A program made the translations under genes and the position numbers. The notes under the pieces were generated by a model. The model was given only the letters and a program-made list of their open reading frames with translations. It ran no database searches and was not told the DNA's origin. From contig PHAV01000002.1 of assembly GCA_002841765.1 (NCBI GenBank), positions 137,604-201,603 of the forward strand: a stretch of DNA of 64,000 nt, written 5' to 3'. This document shows positions 54,201-60,657 of the stretch, in pieces. The DNA comes from Deltaproteobacteria bacterium HGW-Deltaproteobacteria-4. GTDB lineage: Bacteria; Desulfobacterota; Desulfuromonadia; Desulfuromonadales; UBA2197. Every line of letters begins with the position of its first letter. The first letter of the stretch is position 1.

Positions 54201-55159
54201 CTTTCCAGTTTATTGACCGGATCACTGCGGTCAGCGGCGAGCCATGGAAACTGCTGGCGGGTGCGACGGTGCAAGCGGAGTATGACGTCCCCGTTGATGC
54301 CTGGTATTTCCGCGAGTCGCGCCAGCCGCAGATGCCTTTTTCGGTCCTGCTGGAGATCGGCCTGCAGCCCTGCGGCTGGCTCGCCGCCTATCTCGGTTCG
54401 GCGCTGACCAGTCCCATCGACCTTTCCTTCCGCAATCTCGATGGCAAGGCAATACAGCACCGGGCAGTGACGCCGGCCAGCGGGACACTGACGGTTAATG
54501 TCAAGATTACCCGCATCTCCAGCAGCGGCGGCATGATCATTCAGGGCTACGACTTTGTCGTCAACGATAGTGAGGGGCCGGTCTACAGCGGCGACACCGT
54601 CTTCGGTTTCTTCTCCAAGGAATCCCTGGCCCAGCAGGTCGGGGTGCGCGATGCCAAACTGTGTGCGCCGACCCCGGCGGAACTCAGTCGCGCCCGCTCC
54701 TTCCCTTATCCTCCATCCGCGCCGTTCCCGGCTGAAATGCTGCGCATGGTCGATGCTATTGACCTCTTTATCACGGATGGCGGGCCGGCCGGTCTCGGCT
54801 TTATCCGCGGCAGCAAGCAGGTCAATCCCGAAGAATGGTTCTTCAAGGCGCACTTTTTTGAGGATCCGGTCTGTCCCGGCTCCCTCGGCCTCGAATCGTT
54901 TTTGCAGCTCCTCAAGGTCGTAGCGGTCGAGCGCTGGGGCGGCGATGAAAACAGCATCTTTGAAACCGTCGCTCTCGGTGAAGAGCAACGCTGGAATTAT
55001 CGCGGCCAGATCGTCCCGACGAACCAACTTGTGCAGATAGAGGCGGTTATCACCGCTATCGATGAGACCGGACATCTCCTTAAGGCGAACGGTTTCCTTT
55101 CGGTTGATGGCCGCACCATCTACCAGTTGCACGACTTCTCCCTGCGGATGCATTTGTAA
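48236..55159 (+). CDS. pfaC: PfaC with fused PfaB-type acyltransferase: KS-CLF-AT-DH-DH
   Basis: 2307 residues, ATGA overlap with pfaA. Domains: ketosynthase about 5-445, Cys194 in DAACASS; chain-length factor about 468-905, a KS-like fold with Glu672 at the catalytic Cys position; acyltransferase about 1055-1390, Ser1144 in GYSLGE, equivalent to stand-alone PfaB of marine bacteria; Pro/Met-rich linker; then two FabA-like double-hotdog dehydratases, about 1530-1930 with His1817 in CHFVDDRVMPG and about 1950-2305 with His2206 in AHFFEDPVCPG. The chain-length factor limits chain length and the FabA-type units dehydrate or isomerise to cis double bonds. Myxobacterial Pfa3 ends with an acylglycerolphosphate acyltransferase; here the protein stops after DH2. 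Two repeats sit in its linkers. Confidence 0.95.
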   Translation: MKHGKSVAIVGVGGIFPAAPTLESFWTNITANVTAARLPPAGRWLLDPEEVYAPTRGAADKVYAQKGCFIETASSELCFDGLDLPTGFLERFDPLFHLLLHSGRQAFADGVTTNLQRERVGVIIGNLALPSEMSSALSRDTLGRTFAAQLLGAEVALENPEIDSLNRYVAGLPAGLLARALGLGGSSYTLDAACASSLYAIKLAVDELLAHRADAMLTGGLSRPDPLYTQMGFSQLQALSPSGTCSPFDARGDGLVVGEGCGIFLLKRTEDAERDGDHIYAVIRGIGLSNDLGGSLLAPASEGQLRAMRAAYAQAGWAPEDVDLIECHATGTPVGDAVEFASLQELWGSSGWRRGQCVLGSVKANIGHLLTAAGSAALLKTLFAFKTATMPPTANFTTPAKGLNLAESPFKLLNTATPWPARDKDIPRRAAVSAFGFGGINAHLLVEEWLPTRLAKKGTVAFHPAFHKQNQPIAIVGMGAHFGPWDSLPAFSQRVLGSCQPVEATPPTAWWGAERSQWFQAAGLDKVDFRGFFLPEVAAVPGEFRIPPKEQEEMLPRQLLMLQVARAALQDAGLQNEELHFTGVFIGAGLDLNATNFSVRWGLQRQAQLWAEQLDLHLTPAEMNDWVAELRTAVGPPLTANRTMGALGSIVASRVAKEFRIGGPSFTLCSEENSGLRALEVGIRALQQGQINRALVGAVDLAGDLRAVLGQHASRPYSATGMIRPFDKDADGTIIGEGAAAIVLKRLDDAQQDGDRIYAVIRGIGSATGGAAAQSAPAAHTYNLALERTFTGVDIQPASVSYLETHGSGCPAEDAVEVNALGAFFAATANGNPCYVGSVKSDIGDAGAAAGLASLVKATLALHRQIIPPLRQVDHPRYEWIRARREFILPQAAQFWMRNRAEGPRRALVSSVAVDGSAAHVLLEGYDEKQRAPLPLALRQPLGPRTEGLFAMEGESPAELQAELSRFRTFVAQVDDVGIEIIAARWWRQNPSTPGKRKRLAVAMVAANIAELDEAISSALRALEENPEEPFAQNGGLRDRLFYSPQPLALTGKLAFVFPGSGNHFAGMGQELSAQWPEIFRRQDEGSQLLACQYLPQAFWRPQLAPVLHNDHNALVIGQVAVGTACSDLMRSFGIEPHAVSGYSLGESAGLFSLGAWKDRDGMARRLKESPLFTDELAGRCTAARQVWGLPPEENVDWVLGLVAAPAAIVSKALEKFPRVYLLIINTYEECVIGGDRRQLEELVTSLGCHLFPLQGVTTVHCEVARPVADPYRQLHLFPTTPPTGVDFYSSAYGQRYDLSAEKVADSILAQALTTVDYTKVIEQAYSDGIRIFLEMGPGNSCSRMIGRILAGRPHLSRAVCYPGQDPTSLILRCLAQAISERVPVNLAALYADVELAAAPVRSKGKIMTTIGGSAFAPKMPPKKIIAPKPIEPITPILPIPPMGSMESMGSMQTVEPVIPDSLLADLQKMLTLQAESHAAYLRFSAAMTASLSANISLQTTLLQQLGGNHGLTLAPLPPVVVPKPAFAEPIAFDRALCLEFAVGSIAKMLGPEFAAVDSHPTRVRLPDEPLMLVDRIMAVEGVARSMTHGRVITEHDVTADRWYLDGGRIPTCVAVEAGQADLFLSAYLGIDFITKGQAVYRLLDAVVTFHRPLPVPGDVIRYDIRIDEFFRQDQTYLFRFSFEGTVNGEPLLSMQKGCAGFFSAAALAAGQGIVHTRLDLQPQPGIRPADWSELVPLAIEAYSDRQVQALYNGDLVGCFGSAFAHLGLQRPYTLPGGKLKLVDRVIELNPQGGRYGLGQIRAEMDIDPQAWFLTCHFVDDRVMPGTLMYECCMHTLRIYLLRMGWVGEEGQTWCEPVPGVDSGLKCRGQVTERTRTVTYQVSIKELGYRPEPYAIVDALMFADGKAIVEIPNMSVRLAGLNRANLEKMWQGRPTTARAIHELPLQTKPVLYDSARILAFAIGKPSEAFGVPYEIFDHERKIARLPGPPFQFIDRITAVSGEPWKLLAGATVQAEYDVPVDAWYFRESRQPQMPFSVLLEIGLQPCGWLAAYLGSALTSPIDLSFRNLDGKAIQHRAVTPASGTLTVNVKITRISSSGGMIIQGYDFVVNDSEGPVYSGDTVFGFFSKESLAQQVGVRDAKLCAPTPAELSRARSFPYPPSAPFPAEMLRMVDAIDLFITDGGPAGLGFIRGSKQVNPEEWFFKAHFFEDPVCPGSLGLESFLQLLKVVAVERWGGDENSIFETVALGEEQRWNYRGQIVPTNQLVQIEAVITAIDETGHLLKANGFLSVDGRTIYQLHDFSLRMHL
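52544..52590. repeat. In-frame inverted repeat in the AT-DH linker of pfaC
   Basis: ATACTTCCCAT (52544-52554) and ATGGGAAGTAT (52580-52590), a perfect 11-bp inverted repeat, encode the PMGSMESMGSMQT part of the linker (about residues 1437-1452) between acyltransferase and first dehydratase. Confidence 0.7.
54048..54071. repeat. GGGCAATTCATGAATTGCCC palindrome inside pfaC
   Basis: A 20-bp perfect palindrome (54048-54067) followed by CTAC, identical to the left palindrome of the intergenic repeat at 24303-24378. It encodes RAIHELPLQ in the linker between the two dehydratase didomains (about residues 1938-1946) and keeps the frame. Confidence 0.85.
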
Positions 55160-55160
55160 G

Positions 55161-55925
55161 ATGAGTTGTGAAATCAGCATCGACAAGTTTGAAGGGCCTC
55201 TTGATCTCCTCCTTCACCTCATCCGCAAGGAAGAGATGGATATCTACGAGATCGAAATTGCCCAGATTACCAGGCAATATCTCGACTTCATCGATGCGAT
55301 GCAGAGTCTGAACCTTGATATCGCCGGCGAATATCTGGTCATGGCCGCGACTCTGCTGCAGATCAAGTCGCGGATGCTGCTGCCGGTGCACGAAGAGGAG
55401 ATGCTTGACGAGGAAGAGGCCGATCCCCGCGCCGAACTGATCCGCCGCCTCCTTGAATACCAGCGTTACAAGGATGCGGCTCTTACCTTTGCTGCTCTGC
55501 CGCAGCTCGATCGCGATGTCTTTCTGACGTCACCTTTGGCCGAAGAGAATGGGGAGGAAGCAAGTCTGGAGCTTGAACCGGTCGGCTTGTATGCCCTGGT
55601 CGAAGCTTTTCGCGACCTGCTGAAGAAGGCCCCAATTGATTTTGTTCATGAAGTGACAGCGGAACATCTTTCGGTGACGGAGCGGATTCAGACCATCCTC
55701 AACCTCCTGCAGCAGCGGCCGCAGCTCCCCTTCAGTGAACTCGTGCCAATGCCGCTGGTCCGCTCCGAAGTGGTCGTGATGTTCCTGGCGATGCTCGAAC
55801 TGGTCAAGATGAATCTGATCAAGATCTATCAGAATCAGCGCTATACCGAGATCTGGCTGTCGCCGGCAGTGGTAGAAACGGATGATCTCTCTGTCGTCAG
55901 TGAGGACTCCTTTGGATACGCGTGA
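55161..55925 (+). CDS. scpA: Segregation and condensation protein A
   Basis: 254 residues from ATG 55161; an earlier in-frame start at 55062 lies within pfaC and is unlikely. The kleisin N-terminal motif FEGPLDLLLHLI opens the protein, the acidic hinge EEEMLDEEEADPRAE follows, and the C-terminal winged helix ends it. ScpA bridges the heads of SMC in bacterial condensin. Only one base separates it from the pfaC stop, so its translation is probably coupled to the lipid synthase. Confidence 0.95.
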   Translation: MSCEISIDKFEGPLDLLLHLIRKEEMDIYEIEIAQITRQYLDFIDAMQSLNLDIAGEYLVMAATLLQIKSRMLLPVHEEEMLDEEEADPRAELIRRLLEYQRYKDAALTFAALPQLDRDVFLTSPLAEENGEEASLELEPVGLYALVEAFRDLLKKAPIDFVHEVTAEHLSVTERIQTILNLLQQRPQLPFSELVPMPLVRSEVVVMFLAMLELVKMNLIKIYQNQRYTEIWLSPAVVETDDLSVVSEDSFGYA

Positions 55926-56508
55926 GGTCAAGGCGATTATCGAAGCCCTCCTCTTTGCCTCGGAGGCACCGCTTAAGAGTGAGAAGCTCTGCGAACTCCT
56001 TTGTCTGGAACGCGGGATGATTGCGACCTTGTTGCGCGAACTGGTCCAGGAGTCGGAAAGGGCCGCACACGGTTTTCTCCTTTGCAGTGTCGCTGAGGGC
56101 TATCAATATCGCACCCGTCCGGAGTATGCTGATTGGATTCGCCGGCTCGGCCATCATCGCCCCTTCCGTTTTTCGCGGGCGGCGCTGGAGACGTTGGCAA
56201 TCATTGCTTACCGCCAACCGGTGACGCGGGCGGAGATCGAGTATCTGCGCGGCGTCGAATCCGGGACCGTGGTCAAGACGCTGATGGAGAAGCGTCTCGT
56301 CAAGATTCTTGGTAAAAAAGAGATTGCCGGCCGACCGCTGATCTATGGCACCACCCGTGATTTTTTGGAATTTTTCGGTCTCCGCGATCTGAGCGGACTG
56401 CCGACCCTGCGCGACTTCAGTGAGCTGGCACCGGATGCTCTTGAGGGGATGCTCCCTCTGGCGGATGAGGAGTCCTCAGCCGCCCCCATCGAAACGACGG
56501 ATTTATGA
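55912..56508 (+). CDS. scpB: Segregation and condensation protein B
   Basis: 198 residues from TTG 55912, chosen because GAGGA lies about 5 bases upstream and the conserved family start (REVKAIIEALLFASEAPL) follows at once. An ATG at 55882 in the same frame is possible but has no ribosome-binding site. Two winged helices (FSRAALETLAIIAYRQPVT marks the second) bind ScpA and SMC. It overlaps scpA by 14 bases and rluB by 4. Confidence 0.93.
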   Translation: MDTREVKAIIEALLFASEAPLKSEKLCELLCLERGMIATLLRELVQESERAAHGFLLCSVAEGYQYRTRPEYADWIRRLGHHRPFRFSRAALETLAIIAYRQPVTRAEIEYLRGVESGTVVKTLMEKRLVKILGKKEIAGRPLIYGTTRDFLEFFGLRDLSGLPTLRDFSELAPDALEGMLPLADEESSAAPIETTDL

Positions 56509-57269
56509 AAGATCGATTACAAAAAATAATGGCGGCAGCCGGGCTGGCTTCACGCCGCCAGGCGGAAACCTGGATCACGGCCGGGCGGGTCACGGTCAAT
56601 GGCCGCACGGCTGAACTCGGGGAATCAGCCGATCCCCAGACTGATACGATTCTCGTCGATGGCAAAGCGCTGTCGACCCAGACCACTTTGTACTATGTTC
56701 TGCTGAATAAACCCTCCGGTTATGTGACCTCCCGTCAGGATCCGCAAGGGCGGGACTGCGTGATCGATCTGGTCAAAGACCTGCCGGTCCGCCTCAATCC
56801 GGTCGGCCGCCTCGATTTAACCACCGAAGGGCTCCTCCTCCTCACCAACGACGGCGATCTCGCTTATCGCCTCACTCATCCCAGCCACGAAATCGACAAG
56901 ACCTATCTGGTGCGGGTGCGGGGGGAACTTGATCCGGTGGCGCGAAAGAAACTGGAGATGGGAATGCTCCTCGATGACGGTATGACCGCCCCGGCCCGCA
57001 TCGATCATTTGCGCCGCAGCGGCAGCCACAGCTGGTTTGAAATCACCATCCATGAAGGGCGCAACCGGCAGGTCCGACGCATGTGTGAAGCGCTCGGTTA
57101 TCCGGTCAGCCGCTTGATGCGGATCCGCCTCGGTTTTTTAGAGCTCGGACGGTTGAAAAGTGGTGAATATCGTTTGTTGACAACCGAAGAAGTGGCGAAG
57201 CTGCGGGCAGAGTGCAATAAGCCGCCGCAACCGCGTAAACTTGCTTCGCCCTTGACTCCTGAGAAGTAA
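56505..57269 (+). CDS. rluB: 23S rRNA pseudouridine synthase, RluB/RsuA family
   Basis: 254 residues. S4 RNA-binding domain 1-60 (LQKIMAAAGLASRR) and a TruA/RsuA-type catalytic domain with Asp104 in GRLDLTTEGLLLLTNDG, then INEGRNRQVRRM-like HEGRNRQVRRM. RluB converts U2605 of 23S rRNA; RluB, RluE, RluF and RsuA are hard to tell apart, but linkage to scpAB is typical of RluB. ATGA overlap with scpB. Confidence 0.9.
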   Translation: MKDRLQKIMAAAGLASRRQAETWITAGRVTVNGRTAELGESADPQTDTILVDGKALSTQTTLYYVLLNKPSGYVTSRQDPQGRDCVIDLVKDLPVRLNPVGRLDLTTEGLLLLTNDGDLAYRLTHPSHEIDKTYLVRVRGELDPVARKKLEMGMLLDDGMTAPARIDHLRRSGSHSWFEITIHEGRNRQVRRMCEALGYPVSRLMRIRLGFLELGRLKSGEYRLLTTEEVAKLRAECNKPPQPRKLASPLTPEK

Positions 57270-57318
57270 GTCGGATATCTTGCTCATTCTTAATTTTTAG
57301 CTGCTAATTGGGGAAGAT

Positions 57319-59604
57319 GTGGCGACAAAAGACCAGCTGATTGCTTCAGCACAAAAAAATCTTGAAAAAGGCCAGATCAACAAGGCGATCAAAGATTATC
57401 AGGAACTGTTGAAGCTGGAGCCGAAAGTTGACCAGCATAAGCAGAAACTGGCGGATCTTTTGTGCCGGGCTAATCTCAAGGAGGACGCCCTTGTCCTTTA
57501 TGATTCTCTGGCCAAGGGCTATGCCGAGCGGGGCTTCTTTGCCAAGGGCGTTGCTGTCTATAAACAGATGCAGCGCATTGATCCGGCCGATCCCACTGTC
57601 TATCTGCGCCTGGCCGAGCTCAATTGCAATCTCGGCCTTATCGGCAATGCTATGTCCGAGTACCGCAGCCTCCTCGAATATTACGAAAAACGTAATATGG
57701 CTGCCAACGCCGCCGACATTATGCAGAAAATGGTCGCGTTGGAGCCGGAAAATATCAATCTGCAACTGCGGGTTCTGCAGAATTTTCTCAAGGATAAACA
57801 TTACGTCAAAGCCACTGAAACGATCCTGAAGGCTTGCGAGGTTTGTGCTAAGTCCGGCGATAGCGGGAAAAGTCATAAAATTCTCCATGCGATTATTTCC
57901 CATCTGCCCGATAATCATGAATTTCACATTGACATCGCCAACAAGCTGAGTGCCGGTGGACTCTTTACCGCGGCGATTTATGTCTTTGACTCCTTGCTGC
58001 AGAGCGCTCCGCAAGATCCGCTCCTTTTGCAGGAGTTGGCCAGGTTGTATGGCAAGATCGACGACTCTGAGCATGAACTTCTATTGCTCAACCAGTTGCT
58101 GGCGGTGCAACCGACAGTCGCCGCTGCGGAACGACTGGTCCGCCTCTCTCTGGCAAAGGATGATTACGGCCGGGCACAGCAAGCGCTAAAAGAGCAGGAA
58201 GCGCTTTTCGACGCTGAAAATCCCGCACTCCTCATGGAACTTCATCGGGAACTGGAAATGAAACTTTCCGGGGACAAAGGGGTGAGCAATGCGATCACCC
58301 GCTCCAGTGACGGAGAGCTGTCGGGTGTAAACGCTGACGCCGCTTCATCCCCCTTACCGGCCGAGGCGATCCCGGGGGAGCCTGGCGAAGAATTCTCCTT
58401 CGGTAAGGATGAATTCGAGATTGACGACCTGCTTGCCTTGCCCCCGCACAGCAGTGAAGCGGCACCCCTTGCGGAGGAAGAGTCTCTTCTCGAAGAGGAA
58501 GCTGTCGAGCCGGAGTTTTTAGATGTTTCGATTGAACTCCCGGACGAAGGGATGTCTTTCGAGGATATCGACACGTTTGAGCAGGCGGAAGAGCGGATTA
58601 GCACTGAGGAGGTTAGTCAAGACGATGTCGCCCCCTCACTCATTAATATAGACTTTGATTTCAGCGAATTTGACGATGTCGAAGTCGAGCCGGCTGTCGA
58701 AGCTGAAGACGAAACAACGTTCCTCCCTGAGGTTGATGCTGATCTTGAAGAGATCGTCGAGGCAGAAGAAGAGCTTGATAATGCCGTTATCGAGGATCTC
58801 GAGATGGAAATCCTTGAAGAGGCTGTGCCCGAGCCAGAGGATGATGACGAGATCCTTGAACTTGAACCTTTGGAGGAAGAAGAGACCGATCTCGACGACG
58901 AACTTGCTGCTTTAGAGGATCTTCTTACCGGCGTGATGCAAGAGTCTGCTCCGCAGCAGAGTCCGCATGCGCCGGGACCTCTCGATCAAGCTGCCGGCGC
59001 TGCCTTGCCTGATGATTTCTTTGATCTCGCGGCAGAGATTCTCGATGACTGGGACAGCCAGGACACGGCAGGTCCGGCAAGTGACAACGAGAACGATCTC
59101 TTTCGTTTTGACAGTGCCTTGCCGGAAGTACAAAAAGTGGGCGATGCCGGGATCGACCATGAGGATACCGAAGCGCACTATGATCTCGGAATTGCTTATA
59201 AAGAGATGGGGCTGATGGATGATGCCATCGCAGAATTTAAAAAGTCGATGCGCAGCCCGAAACGGCTGGCCGATTCCCTGATACTCATCGGCATCTGTTA
59301 TGCGGAGAAGGGTTCCTTTGCCGATGCCGAGGCGGTCTTTTCCACCGCTATCGCCCGGCCCGATGTGCAGGCGGCCGACAAGATCAGCACGCAGTACGAA
59401 CTCGGCCTTGTTTATGAAGTCTGGGGTCGTCCGGCTGATGCCCTTTGCAGCTTTGAAGCTGTGGCTGAGCAGGACCCTTTCTTCCGTAATGTCGGCGAAA
59501 AAATCGATGCGCTGCGTCTTTTGATAGCTGTGGAATCAGATAAAAGCGCAGGTGATACACCTGAATCGGTCTCTCCGGGCAAAGATCGGATCTCATTTGT
59601 TTAA
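57319..59604 (+). CDS. Large acidic TPR protein
   Basis: 761 residues from GTG with GGGGAAG upstream. Residues 1-305 are tandem tetratricopeptide repeats (KAIKDYQELLKLEP, KGVAVYKQMQRIDP). Residues about 310-590 are low-complexity and extremely acidic (Glu/Asp/Leu/Pro), predicted disordered. Residues about 614-735 return to TPR helices (AHYDLGIAYKEMGLMDDAI). No signal peptide or membrane segment. It is followed 12 bases later by an ExeA-like ATPase, suggesting a scaffold acting with that ATPase in envelope assembly, secretion or motility. The specific role is unknown. Confidence 0.82.
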   Translation: MATKDQLIASAQKNLEKGQINKAIKDYQELLKLEPKVDQHKQKLADLLCRANLKEDALVLYDSLAKGYAERGFFAKGVAVYKQMQRIDPADPTVYLRLAELNCNLGLIGNAMSEYRSLLEYYEKRNMAANAADIMQKMVALEPENINLQLRVLQNFLKDKHYVKATETILKACEVCAKSGDSGKSHKILHAIISHLPDNHEFHIDIANKLSAGGLFTAAIYVFDSLLQSAPQDPLLLQELARLYGKIDDSEHELLLLNQLLAVQPTVAAAERLVRLSLAKDDYGRAQQALKEQEALFDAENPALLMELHRELEMKLSGDKGVSNAITRSSDGELSGVNADAASSPLPAEAIPGEPGEEFSFGKDEFEIDDLLALPPHSSEAAPLAEEESLLEEEAVEPEFLDVSIELPDEGMSFEDIDTFEQAEERISTEEVSQDDVAPSLINIDFDFSEFDDVEVEPAVEAEDETTFLPEVDADLEEIVEAEEELDNAVIEDLEMEILEEAVPEPEDDDEILELEPLEEEETDLDDELAALEDLLTGVMQESAPQQSPHAPGPLDQAAGAALPDDFFDLAAEILDDWDSQDTAGPASDNENDLFRFDSALPEVQKVGDAGIDHEDTEAHYDLGIAYKEMGLMDDAIAEFKKSMRSPKRLADSLILIGICYAEKGSFADAEAVFSTAIARPDVQAADKISTQYELGLVYEVWGRPADALCSFEAVAEQDPFFRNVGEKIDALRLLIAVESDKSAGDTPESVSPGKDRISFV

Positions 59605-59616
59605 AGCGAGGTGTTT

Positions 59617-60558
59617 ATGAGTTATGTCGATTTTTTCGGCATGGAGCGGGAACCTTTTTCCAATGCACCGGATGCACGCTTCTTTTTTAACAGCGATCAG
59701 CACAGTCAGGCCTTGACCCGCTTGATGTATGCGGTCGACTCGAACAAGGGACTGGCGGTGCTGGTCGGCGGTGTTGGCGCCGGGAAGACCACCCTGGCGC
59801 GACGCATGCTCGATCGTCTGAGCGAGGATCGCTATCAGTCGTCCCTTTTGGTGATGGTCCACTCCGGTGTCACCCCCGAATGGATCCTCACCCGCATTGC
59901 TCTGCAGCTCGGCGTTGAAGCCCCGAAAGAGGATCGCCTGGAGCTGTTGCGGCAACTCTACGATCGCTTGCTGCAGATCCATGAATCCGGCAAGACGGCA
60001 GTGGTCTTGATCGATGAAGCGCAGATGCTGCAGAGCCGGGCATTGATGGAAGAGTTTCGTGGTCTCCTCAATCTGGAGATTCCCGGCAAGAAGCTATTAA
60101 ATATTGTCTTTTTTGGTCTGGTCGAGATGGAGGACTGTTTGCGCCTCGACGAACCGTTGGCGCAGCGCGTGGCCCTCAAGTATCACTTGAAGTCTTTGAC
60201 CGCCACTTTGACCGAATCGTATGTCCGCTATCGTCTCCATATTGCCGGATCGCGGCGGATGATCTTTCAGCCGGAGTCGATTCTCGCCATTCACTCCTGC
60301 ACCGGCGGGGTGCCGCGTTTGATTAACACGGTTTGTGACAACGCTTTGCTGGAAGCTTTTTTGCGAAAACTGAATCATGTCGATCTGCGGATTGTGCAAA
60401 GTGTTGCCGGCGATCTCGGTCTGTTGCGACCCAATCTGCAACAGGCGGTGCCACGCGCAGTGGCAGAAGAAAATTTTGCAGTAACGCCAGCCCCGGCGGC
60501 AGCTACCGATCTCGATGATATTGAGAGTATGCTCGATCGCCTTGAATTCAAGGGCTGA
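59617..60558 (+). CDS. ExeA-like AAA ATPase
   Basis: 313 residues from ATG 59617 with GAGGTG upstream. The opening YVDFFGMEREPFSNAPD is the hallmark of ExeA/GspA-type ATPases. Walker A is GGVGAGKTT (51-59) and Walker B VVLIDEAQ; the C-terminal helical lid (TGGVPRLINTVCD) follows. ExeA helps secretin assembly across peptidoglycan, but this protein lacks a peptidoglycan-binding domain and membrane helix, so it is a cytoplasmic relative. It pairs with the TPR gene upstream. Confidence 0.87.
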   Translation: MSYVDFFGMEREPFSNAPDARFFFNSDQHSQALTRLMYAVDSNKGLAVLVGGVGAGKTTLARRMLDRLSEDRYQSSLLVMVHSGVTPEWILTRIALQLGVEAPKEDRLELLRQLYDRLLQIHESGKTAVVLIDEAQMLQSRALMEEFRGLLNLEIPGKKLLNIVFFGLVEMEDCLRLDEPLAQRVALKYHLKSLTATLTESYVRYRLHIAGSRRMIFQPESILAIHSCTGGVPRLINTVCDNALLEAFLRKLNHVDLRIVQSVAGDLGLLRPNLQQAVPRAVAEENFAVTPAPAAATDLDDIESMLDRLEFKG

Positions 60559-60570
60559 TTTGACCCGGGC

Positions 60571-60605
60571 GTAACCCGACACACAATCTTTGTTTGTCGG
60601 GTTAC
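60571..60605 (+). terminator. Hairpin after the ExeA-like gene
   Basis: A perfect 11-bp stem (60571-60581 with 60595-60605), 12 bases past the stop. There is no T run after it, so termination may be weak or factor-dependent. Confidence 0.55.
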
Positions 60606-60657
60606 ACTCTGTTAAACCGACCTGCGCCGGCTCCTACGTCAATAAAGTTGATCCTCA

